A stretch of 64,000 bases of DNA from Cinnamomum chago. Taxonomy: Eukaryota; Streptophyta; Magnoliopsida; Laurales; Lauraceae. A program made the position numbers and the translations under genes. The stretch covers positions 79,348,501-79,412,500 of the forward strand of contig CP142452.1 of assembly GCA_038049695.1 (NCBI GenBank). Direction: 5' to 3'. Below, piece by piece: positions 54,382 to 64,000 of the stretch. Each line of letters starts with the position of its first letter. The first letter of the stretch is position 1. A model generated the notes under the pieces. It did no database searches and was not told the DNA's origin. It worked only from the letters and a program-made list of their open reading frames with translations.

Positions 54382-57300
54382 CTCCTCCTCAAATTGATGC
54401 TGTTTTGAAGAAAGCATCAATTTGGTAACAAGAAAATCATGACGCGATTGTGGCATAGCTTTAGTGAAGAGGTCAGCCAATTGATTCTGAGAACTGACAT
54501 GTGGAAGATGAAGACGACCCGAAAGAATGTGCTGACAAATAAAGTGACAGTCAACTTCAATGTGCTTGGTTCGCTCATGAAAAACTGGATTATTGACAAT
54601 CTGTATGGCACTCGTATTATCAACATTGAGAGAAGTTGCACCAAGAATAGGGACACCAAGTTCTCTAAGGAGTCGTCGAAGCCAAATAATCTCACTGGTA
54701 GCATAGGACATAGATCTGTATTCAGCTTCAGCGGAAGATTTATAGATTGTAGCTTGCTTTTTGCACTTCCACTAAATGAGAGAGGAGCCTAAGAACATAC
54801 ACCAGCCGGTTGTTGATCGTCTAGCGTCTGGACATCCAGCCCAGTCTGCATCTGCATACGCATGTAGAGTCAAGGGAATAAAAGAGACCTCGATCAAGGG
54901 TTCCACGAATATATCGTAGTATCCGATGGACAGCAGTTAGATGAGGTTTGTAAGGATTGTTTACAAATTGACTAACAATCTGGACTGCATGAGAGATGTC
55001 AGGATGTGTCATGGTGAGATATACAAGACTCCCAACAAGTCTTCTGTACATAGTAGGATCTGGAAGAGGATTGCCTTCTTCTTTGCAAAGCTTAGAATTG
55101 AACTCCATAGGTGTCTCAGATATTTTGGAATCAATCAAATGAGACAAAGAAAGTAAGTCTTCTGCATATTTCCTTTGGTGAATGCGAGTACCATTATGAA
55201 TGCGGGAAAACTCCAATCCAAGAAAATATGTTAAATGGCCAAAGTTCTTCATTTTGAAATGACGCATGAGAAATGATTTAAAGGCGATAATACCAGTCAC
55301 ATCATTGCCGCTAATAATCATATCATCTACATAAAGCAACAACAAGGTACAACCTTGGGCAGTGCATCTCACAAAGAGAGAGTGATCATTGGGACTCTGA
55401 TAAAAGTCAGCTTTAAGAATCGCTCATCGAAATGTATCAAACCACGCACGAGGTGCTTGCTTAAGACCATATAGAGTCTTTCGGAGGCGACAAACATGAG
55501 ATGAAGGACAAGCATATCCTGGAGGTGGCTTCATGTAAACAGTCTCATGAAGATCGCCATGCAAAAAGGCATTCTTAACGTCCAACTGCCAAAGCTACAA
55601 GTTGCGAATAGTTGCCACTGCAAGTAAAGTCCGAACTGTTGTCATCTTGGCAACTGGAGCAAAAGTTTCTTCATAATCAATCTCGTACTCTTGTTTGAAT
55701 CCTTGTGCAACAAGGCGGGCCTTATATCTATCCAAGGTCCCATCAGATTTCACTTTGATTGAGTACACCCACTTACTGCCAAGGACAGGGGCATAAGGAG
55801 GTTGGGGAACTAGTTCCCAAGCTTGATTTGATTCGAGAGCAAGGATTTCCTCGGTCATTGCATCTTGCCAACAATGGATCTCTTTGGCCTGGTTATAAGA
55901 GGAGGGAACAACCACAAAGTCGATAGAAGTCGAAAAGGCAGAAAAACCATACCAATTAGGTGGCTTAGATGTACGATTGGAACGACATAAAGGTAGAGTT
56001 TGTGGAGGCGGTGAAATAATGATACTTGGATCGGGCAAAGGTAAGGGAACAGAAGTAGGAGTAGAGGTAGGAGGGGGCGGTCGTCGTCGACTATAGACCT
56101 ACAAAGGTTTGTTAGAAACAAAAGGAGATGATGAATTTGAGAACAATGGAAGATAGGAAACATCCAAAAATTTTGAATCATGTTGCAAAGAATAAAATGG
56201 AACATGTTTGACAAAGCCAATATTCCGAGAAATACGGGATCGACGTGCAACAGGATCATAGCATAAAAAACCTTTGTGTTCATCACTATACCCTAAGAAA
56301 AGACACACTTAGCAGCTTGATTAGAAAGTTTATGTTTTTCCAAAGAAGGGAGATGAACAAAGCATAGACAACCAAATGTACGTAAATGAATGTAAGATGG
56401 CGGATAGCAATAGAGGGCTTCAAATGGGGAGATAAGTTTTTAGCACCGAGGTAGGAAGTCTATTAATTAAATGAACGACAGTATGAATAGCTTCACACCA
56501 AAAATGGAGAGAACATGTGTTTCAAATAGTAAAGCTTGGGTAGTTTCTAAAATATGCCTATGTTTCCTTTCTGTTATGTCGTTCTGTTGAGGTGTGTAAG
56601 GACAAGATTTTTGGTGAAGAATTTCTTTAGTAAAAAAAAAGGAAGAAAAGTCTCCTGATAGGTACTCTCCCCCTGAATTAGAATGAAAAACCTTAATTTT
56701 GTTGTTAAATTGATTTTCCACAAAATTGTAAAATGTTTTAAAAGTGGAAAGGACTTCAGATTTAAATATAAGGAAATAAATCCAAGTGAACTGTGTGTAA
56801 TCATCAATGAATGTGACATAGTATTTATATCCCAATCTACTCGATTTCGGGGCAATTCCCCAAACATCAGAATGTATAATATGAAAAGGAGCCGTAGCCC
56901 GAGAATAACTAACAGGAAAAGGCAAAACATGACTTTTACTCAGACAACATGAAGAACATTTAGAATGCAAGAAAGTACCAAGTAATCTATTATCTATAGA
57001 GGAATCCAATAATCCATGTTTAAACAAAAACACAAGTCTAGCATTATGTAAATGACCAAGGCGCCGATGTCAAATGGTCCACTTTGTATTCAAAGTCCTA
57101 GAAAATGAGGCCAAAAAGGATGATCCTAAGTCAACATCCAGCAAAAAATTCCTCCCACGTTTACTCTCCGTCCCAATCACCTCCCCACTGTGCCGGTCCT
57201 GTATGACACAACCAGAAGATGTAAAATGCAATGAGTATCCATTATCGACCAATTGACCAACAGAAAACAAATTAGCAGATAATTTTGGAACTAAATAAAC

Positions 57301-57868
57301 ATTTGACAAGGTCAGAAGTTGATGTTGAGGGGTGGTAATGTTAATAGAGCCAATACCAGAAATGGACAAATTATGACCATTTGCAACCATAATTTGTTCA
57401 GTTCCATTATTAGAATGGGGTGCACTAAGATTAGCTTCCATAGATGTCATATGATTGGAAGCCCCTGAGTCAATATACCATGAAGAAGGAGAAATGGAAT
57501 GAGACTGACCATTGATACCCATTGAAGTAAAAGCAGAAGCTATCGAGGTATTGACTAGTTCTCTGATTTGCTCGGGGAGTCATGAGAATAGCTTGTGAAG
57601 AGGAGGCTTTAACCACAGGAGCCTGGGTCTGAACCTGTAGAGCAGTTGGGTTTTGACGGTGCTGTAAACCATCATTTTTTTTTGTGGCCGTCTAGTGCAC
57701 TCAGAAATAACATGACCAGTCATTTTACAGTAATTGCAAAAGTTTTTCTTCTTACAATATCTCGTAACATGGCCAATCTCTTTGCACTCATAGCATTGGA
57801 TGAGTTTTTCCTTTGTAGAGAGAAGTGCATTTTTTTTTTCAGATAATGGGGTACTAAAAACTCTATAT
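54337..57868 (-). pseudogene. Copia A zinc knuckle, protease, integrase, RT and RNase H, decayed
   Basis: Minus-strand pieces in order. Two zinc knuckles (CYECKEIGHVTRYC, then a second) lie at about 57690-57830 and protease (WYIDSGASNHM) near 57470. Integrase covers about 56470-57060 (HSDVWG, FIDDY, PQQN), followed by RT from about 56000 to 54830 (YKARLVAQGFKQE, LLLYVDDMI). RNase H is at about 54400-54711. A stop replaces the Trp before HRRLGH (57070), and frames break near 57560, 56460, 55590 and 54820. The integrase second catalytic Asp position reads Asn in SNSGGEY. The element cannot encode its own proteins. Confidence 0.95.
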
Positions 57869-57873
57869 TCTTC

Positions 57874-58085
57874 TGTTAGAAACAAGTATTTGTTGGGAGA
57901 ATTATATTCATTTATTGAACAACTGAGATGGCTTTTAAACAGCCTTACAAGATAACAGAAACAAGAAAGATAGCAGCCCACATTTAACCACTCTAATAAC
58001 GTGGTATACACCAAAGGAATAGGTCAAACAGTTAACTCCTCCCTTAACAATATGGATTATTAACAAAGCAGTAACAACTTTAACA
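57874..58085 (-). repeat. 3' LTR of copia B
   Basis: 212 bp, TG..CA ends, paired with 62136-62366. Confidence 0.97.
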
Positions 58086-58114
58086 TCCTCCCTTAAACTG
58101 AATGCCATTTGCAG

Positions 58115-61100
58115 TCAGTTTACACCTAGATCTGAACAAACACCCATTAGAACACGCATCTTCAAGAATGCATCAAGCTTTAAAGGTTTGGTCATTATAT
58201 CTGCAACTTGCTCCTGAGTGTGACAATGAACCATTGTCACAATTTCATCCTTCGTGAACTTACGAAGAAAATGAAATCGAACATCTATGTGTTTGCTGCG
58301 ACCATGCATCACTGGATTCTTAGAGAGCTTAATTGCTGAACTATTATCACAATAAACTATTGTAGATTCTTGTTGAACATGACCAAGTTCCTCTAAAATC
58401 CTCCTTAACCATGTTGCTTGGCAAACACATGAAGCTGCAGCAATAAACTCGGCTTCAGTGGTGGACAAAGTGACCACAGGTTGCTTCTTTGAGGACCATG
58501 ACACTGCTCCTGAGCTCAGCATAAACACATATCCTGAAGTGCTTTTCCTATCTTCTAAATCCCCAGCATAATCACTATCTGTGTAGGCAATCAAGTTCTC
58601 ATTTCCTCCCTTCTTGTAGAACACTCCAAAGCTAATAGTACCTTTCAAATACCTTAGCACCCTCTTTGCTGCTTATAAGTGGAGTTCAGTAGGACATTCC
58701 ATGTATTTGCTGATGAGACTCACCACAAACATAATATCAGGTCGAGTGGCAATCAAGTACATGAGACTTCCCATAATTTGCTTATAGAGAGTACTGTCTA
58801 CTTTCACTGCATCCTCATCCTTCATAAGCTTGAATCCAGGAACAATAGGATTGTGAACTGAGTTGCATCCTTCCATTCTGAATCTCTCCAACACCTCCTG
58901 TGCATATTTCTTCTGACTGATAAAGATGCTATCCTTCCTTTGCATCACTTCAATGCCAAGGAAGTATCTCATATTTCCAAGATCGGTCATATCGAACTCA
59001 ACCATCATAGATTTCTTGAATTCAGTGAACATAAGGTCATCATTTCCAGTAAGTATGAGATCATCAACATAAAGGCAAACAATTAAGATCTTCCCTCCAT
59101 CTGCTGCTTTGATGAACAAGGTATGCTCATAAGGACACTTCTTGAAGCCTTGTTTCACAAAATAAGACTCTATATGACTATACCAAGCTCGAGGGGTTTG
59201 TTTTAGTCCATATAAAGCCTTTTTCAGTTTATATACCTTCTGTTCATTACCCTTCTGTACGTAACCAGGGGGCTGTTCCACAAATACAATTTCACTTAGT
59301 TCTCCATGCAAGAAAGCTGATTTTACATCTAACTGATAGATTGTCTACTCCTTTTGAGCCGCAAGTGAGATCACCATTCGAATGGTATCCAACCGAGCCA
59401 TAGGAGCAAACACTTCAGCATAATCCACTCCATGTCGTTGAGTGTATCCCTTTGCTACCAGTCGAGCCTTGTATTTATCCACTTCTCCATTCTCATTAAG
59501 CTTAGTCTTATAAACCCATTTTACCCCAATCTTTTTTTTTTCCAGCAGGTAATTCTATCAACTCCCATGTATCATTTCTCTCTATAGCTTCTATCTCTGA
59601 ATCCATTGCTTTTCTCCACTTTACACTCTTCACAGCATCGACATATAAAATAGGATCACTGTCCGCAAACAAGGCTAGATAAGCCATGTCGTCTTCTTCT
59701 GAAAAACCTTCTCCACTTACATAATCTTGCAACCAAAATGATGGCCTCCTGATTCTTTCTTCTCCATTTTCTTCCGTTGACTCATCTGAAACATGATCAA
59801 CTTCTTCATTGTCTTCTGAATCAGTGAAGACTGCTTCATCATCACTATCAACTCATTCCAGATCAGCTATAATGGCTTCTTTGTGAGTCTCATCCCAGTC
59901 CCAACTACTATCTTCTTCAAACACCACATCTCTGCTCACTATTATCTTCTGAGAAACTGGATCATACAATCTATATGCCTTTGACTCCTCACTAACTCCA
60001 AGCAGAACACATCTTAAGCTTTTGTCATCTAGCTTTGTCCTTTTTTTAATCTGGAATATGAACATAAGATACACACCCAAACACCCTGAAGTAATCAACT
60101 GATGGTTTTGATCCGCTCCAAGCTTCTTCTGGAGTTATGTTTCGCACTGCAAGGGTTGGACTTCTATTCAAAATATGAATAGTCCAATTGACTGCCTCAG
60201 GCCAGAAAGATTTTGGAATTCCCTTCTCTGAAAGCATGCTTCGAACCATATTCATAATAGTTCGATTCTTTCTCTCCGCAACACCGTTTTGTTGTGGAGT
60301 GTATGCAACTGTCAATTGTCTATGAATGCCACTTACATTACAAAAGTTGGTGAATTCTTGTGATGTAAATTCACCTCCACGATCAGTGCGAAGAGTCTTT
60401 ATATAAGAACCAGTATCTTTCTCAACAAGACTTTTATAATTTTTGAAAGTGACAAAGGCTTCTGACTTCTCTACCAAGAAATAAACACAAGTTCTACGAC
60501 TAAAATCATCAATGAAAGTAATCAAGTACCTTTTCTTGCTATTTGAAATGGGTTTGATTGGTCCACAAATGTCAGCATGCACTAGTTGAAGAATCTGAGA
60601 CGCCCTCCATGTGTTCTCCTTTGGGAATGGATTTCTGTGTTGTTTCCCCACCAAACAGTCTTCACACACCTTTGACGGGGCTTTTAGTTGTGGCAGTCCA
60701 TTCACCATTTTCTTCTGCTGAAGGGTTCTTAAGCCATTGAAGCTTAAGTGTCCATATCTACAGTGCCATAGTCGAGCTGGATCTTCTGTAAGGGAGTTGA
60801 AACAGGCTTGTTCTCTTGGCTGAGACTGAGCATGCAAGATGAACATTCTATTTGAAGACATAGAAGTCTCCATAATCAATCCTCTCTCAGGATGATAAAT
60901 CTTGCACTTGCCATGTTGTATGAGAATTGCAAGCCCCTTCTCTTGTAGTTGGCCAATGCTCAACAAATTATTCTTCAAATCGGGTACATAGAACACTCCA
61001 GTGATTACCTGCACAATCCCATTCACTTGCATCCGTATGTTACCTTTCCCCATCACAACAATACCTTTCCCAACTTCACACACTCTGTGAAGCTTCCATC

Positions 61101-62075
61101 AAAAAAGGGAAAAAGCTCCTTCTTGCCACACATATGATTACTGCAACCTGAGTCAAGAAACCATATGTCTTCTGTTGTAACTTTTTTGACATCCATATAA
61201 GCCATCGATAACATCTCTTCATTAGCTTCTGTGTAGTTAGCCTTTGTCTCTTTCTCCTTCTTTGGACATTCAGATGCAAAATGTCCAAGTTCATGGCAGT
61301 TAAAGCACTCAATGATGGACTTGTCAAAGCCTTGTCTACCTCTTCCTCTTCCTCTGCCTCTTCCTTGAAATCCGCCACGGCCTTGTCCTCTTCCTCCGGA
61401 TTGATCGTCATAAGTAACCTTCAATGCATGTTCTTCCATAACATGTCCATTCATGCGTTGTTCATGCACCAGAAAGCTGCTTTGTAACTCATCAATAGAT
61501 AAGGTGTCCAGATCCTTGGACTCCTCAATCGAGCACACAACATAGTCAAATTTGGGAATCATAGATCTCAGGATCTTTTCAATGACAGTAACATCCATCA
61601 TTTTTTCACCATGAATCCTCATCTTGTTGGCTATAGTGAGAGTTCGAGCAAAATATTCATTCACAGATTCCCCTACCTTCATGTGGAGAACTTCAAAGTC
61701 CTTCCGAAGAGCTTGTAGTTGTGCACGCTTTACTCGTGCCGTTCCCTGATACTTCTGCTTCAAAGAGTCTCAAATGTCCTTTGTTGTTTCTTTCTTCAAG
61801 ATGGTCTCCAGAATTGACCGATCAATTGACTGAAAGAGATAGTTCTTTGCCTTCAAATCTTTCAGTTTTTTATCATTAATCACCTTCCTTTGTCCTTCAG
61901 TGAGATCAACGCCTTCTGCTGCTGCAGGAATCCCATTCTCCACCAAGCTCCAATATTCTTTCGAACGCAAGAAATTTTCCATGAGCATAGACCAGTGATC
62001 ATAGTATCCGTCAAATTTCGAAATCGCTGGTTGCACAAAACTACCGTCAGTCGCCATATCCTTGCTGCTACACAC
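58115..62075 (-). pseudogene. Copia B gag-pol, decayed
   Basis: Minus strand from the ATG near 62057. Gag is interrupted by a stop replacing Trp at about 61770. A zinc knuckle (CFNCHELGHFASECP) and protease (FLDSGCSNHM) follow, then a frameshift near 61080. Integrase covers 60046-61083, with catalytic Asp present in HADICGP and LRTDRGGEF. Frame breaks lie near 60050, 59853 and 59520. RT is at 58673-59470 (KARLVAKGY, VCLYVDDLI), and a stop at about 58674 precedes RNase H, 58115-58660 (STTEAEFIAAASC). At least six inactivating changes, but most domains are long and readable. Confidence 0.96.
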
Positions 62076-62135
62076 TTAGAAGACTGCTGCTTCTCAAGTT
62101 TCAATCAGGCCCGTGATGGTGCTCTGATACCAAAA

Positions 62136-62366
62136 TGTTAGAAACAAGTATTTGTTGGGAGAATTATATTCATTTATTGAACAACTGAGATGACTTTTAA
62201 ATAGCCTTACAAGATAACAGAAACAAGAAAGATAGCAACCCACGTTTAACAACTCTAATAACGTGGTATACACCAAAGGAATAGGTAAACACCAAAGGAA
62301 TAGGTCAAACAGTTAACTCCTCCCTTAACAATAGGGATTATTAACAAAGCAGTAACAACTTTAACA
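62136..62366 (-). repeat. 5' LTR of copia B, with 19-bp internal duplication
   Basis: As 57874-58085, but the block GTAAACACCAAAGGAATAG is present in addition to its neighbour. Confidence 0.97.
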
Positions 62367-62369
62367 TCT

Positions 62370-62890
62370 TCCACCATGGAACGTTGGGATTGAAGCCGAA
62401 GTTTCTCTTGAAGTACCTCTTGGACACATGTATCTAAGTCTGGAGCATGTTCTCTATTCATCAGGGCTGCTCGCACAGACTCAAATTCGGGCCTCAAATT
62501 CATCAAGAATTGGCTAATATGGGACTCTACCTGAAGTTTGATTGCTTCAAGGCGCATGGCAACAGACACCGTATCGAAGACCATGGAATCTTTCTCATGT
62601 CATAGGATGAGAAACCCATTGTAATAGTCTTGAACCATTTTGTCCCCTTGACGGTACTTAGCTAGTTCGGTGTCAAAGTAATACTTGCGAGCTTGATTAG
62701 TTTGATGATAGATCTTCTTCAAATGAGACCACATGTCATAGGCAGTGAAATCTGACTGTAGGGATAGGATAATTGAAGGATCAATGGAATTTAGAATCCA
62801 GTTGACCACCTTAGAGTTACTTTGAATCCATTTGGCCTTAGCCTTGTCCTCAGTTGGTTCAGTTGATGAACCATCCAGAAATTCTGTCAT
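62370..62890 (-). pseudogene. Copia A gag, split by copia B
   Basis: Starts at 62890 and encodes a copia-type gag domain (KAKAKWIQSNSKVVNWILNS). A frame break lies near 62590, and the gag continues to 62372, where copia B interrupts it. The reading continues beyond B at 57868 with the zinc knuckles. Confidence 0.92.
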
Positions 62891-63599
62891 ACCTTATCCT
62901 TGGACAAAATGTCTGAGTTGAAATGATCAGCCATCATAGTTTTTAGCCCCAATCAGTTTAGTTTGGATTACCTCAGATTTTTCCATCAAATTTTTTTTCT
63001 CAAAGTGACTATTTCTATCTAAGAAGAGACTAGATGAAGGCTAACCTTTCTATCTTCCTGAGCTATTCTTGTGGCAACTGAATAAATGAAGAAGTAGAGA
63101 AGAGAAAACCACAGGCAAGGCTCAACGATGCCCCTCAAATTGAGAGTCCAGATGTATATTGCAGAGATGATGCCAAAATAGAGTATTGATGCTGAAGATA
63201 ACTGAGGCCAACAACCAACAATGGGAGATGCAGCCACACGACCAAGAGAGAGCAAAACAAGTCTGGAATGTTCCACTTGCAGCCCACCGAGAGATGATGA
63301 AACTAAAGAACCCAGACTCCTTGAGCTTGATAAAATCGAAGATGAAGAACCCTAGAAGTGGATGATGGTCAACCAAGAGGTGAAGTCAAGCTCCAACATC
63401 AAGCGACAAGACAAACCTGAGACTCTCAATGTGTAGGCAAATAGATGAGTTGAAACCCTATTCGAATGGGGCTTCTTGATGATGAAGACCGGAACAAACA
63501 AGACGAAGAAGATGAGAATGAAGATCTCAGTCGCAAGAAGGGGACGAAACCCTAATCCTCATGGTCGAAGAAACAAAAGAGGTGAAGGCTCTGATACCA
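62891..63599 (-). other. Copia A leader and primer-binding site
   Basis: About 700 bp between gag and the 5' LTR with no coding domain. The primer site complementary to initiator Met tRNA is at 63588-63599. Confidence 0.8.
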
Positions 63600-63787
63600 T
63601 AATAGTCGATGAAATCTGATTCTCATTGAAAAGATCCCCTTTGGGATGAACCTAATATATACGAAAGTTACAAATAGGGCCTAGGCCTTTATGGGCCTGA
63701 ACCAACAGGAAGGACGTAACCAATGACATTACAAAGAGGCCTTTATGGGCTTGAACCATGACTAGAGTCTAGTGGGTCATTCCTACA
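63600..63787 (-). repeat. 5' LTR of copia A
   Basis: 188 bp, identical in length to 54194-54381. Confidence 0.97.
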
Positions 63788-63792
63788 GAAAC

Positions 63793-64000
63793 TCTATTAG
63801 GTTAGCATATTTCCATAAACACCAAAGATATCTCTATTAAGGCGACTTACCAATATAGGAGTCTTTAGGTGAGTTGGCCTTCTAAAGTGGGGGGCCCACA
63901 CTTGAGCACAATAATTCTAACATTAATTTCCATGAATCCTGAAAATTTTACAAAAGCTGCAAATTCAGGATACCATTACAAATGCTGGATACCATTACAA
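63793..64000. other. Flank beyond copia A
   Basis: No feature seen in the last 208 bp apart from a small direct repeat GGATACCATTACAA at the very end. Confidence 0.6.

Larger units (their letters stand above)
57874..62366 (-). mobile_element. Ty1/copia retrotransposon B, nested in copia A gag
   Basis: LTRs 57874-58085 (212 bp) and 62136-62366 (231 bp) are flanked by perfect TCTTC (57869-57873, 62367-62371). They differ at 6 positions plus a 19-bp tandem duplication in the 62-kb copy. The primer site TGGTATCAGAGC is at 62121-62132, and a polypurine tract (AAGGGAGGA) is at 58086-58094. LTR divergence of about 2.8% is lower than in A, as expected for the inner element. Confidence 0.98.
54194..63787 (-). 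mobile_element. Ty1/copia retrotransposon A (host of nested copia B)
   Basis: LTRs 54194-54381 and 63600-63787 (188 bp each) differ at about 7 positions (3.7%). Flanks are AAAAC and GAAAC (4 of 5). On the minus strand the primer site TGGTATCAGAGC (63588-63599) abuts the 5' LTR. A polypurine tract (GAGGAGGAG) abuts the 3' LTR at 54382. Without B it is about 5.1 kb. Order gag-PR-IN-RT-RNaseH defines copia. Confidence 0.97.

Overview
This is a stretch of plant nuclear DNA: genes split by introns, AT-rich intergenic sequence, plant MAP kinase and CCCH zinc-finger proteins, and dense retrotransposons with initiator-Met-tRNA primer sites. I cannot name the species. It looks like a repeat-rich angiosperm genome, since host introns reach 6-9 kb and are filled with mobile elements.

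Layout. (1) 1-4392, + strand: the last five exons of a group B (MPK4/MPK13-like) MAP kinase gene; exon 1 lies upstream of the window. (2) 5274-10721: two inverted ~131-bp repeats enclose a minisatellite of palindromic GGGATATCCC units and two exon-like pieces of an EAF1-type chromatin gene. I read this as a gene-capturing (Pack-type) DNA transposon. A 360-bp hAT MITE with a perfect 8-bp target duplication follows at 10921. (3) 13569-30549, - strand: a complete eight-exon ZC3H15/DFRP1 homologue (363 residues). Its introns 4 (8.6 kb) and 7 (6.5 kb) hold a LINE inside a LINE, a LARD-like LTR element, an RTE LINE, a SINE and several DNA transposons. (4) 30550-35705: a second copy of the same hAT MITE, a Ty3/gypsy integrase scrap, and SINE-head tandem repeats. 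(5) 35706-45690: solo LTRs. A 3.0-kb one contains an almost perfect hairpin CACTA MITE. A ~1.2-kb one contains a 393-bp TRIM, whose second LTR was in turn split by a 4.0-kb solo LTR. (6) 45700-54190: gene-poor, with a second GATATC minisatellite and one intact 173-codon ORF resembling a shortened MFAP1 (- strand). (7) 54194-63787, - strand: two decayed Ty1/copia elements, B inserted in the gag region of A, both with intact LTR pairs and target duplications.

The host genes are unrelated in function: a MAP kinase signalling module, a DRG-binding translation factor, and a splicing-factor-derived ORF. I see no operon-like or system-like gene cluster, and no clearly new molecular system. The best candidates for novelty are the Pack-type element with its palindromic minisatellite, the three-level LTR/TRIM nest, the hairpin MITE and the truncated MFAP1 ORF. 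All coordinates and counts were worked out by eye from the sequence.
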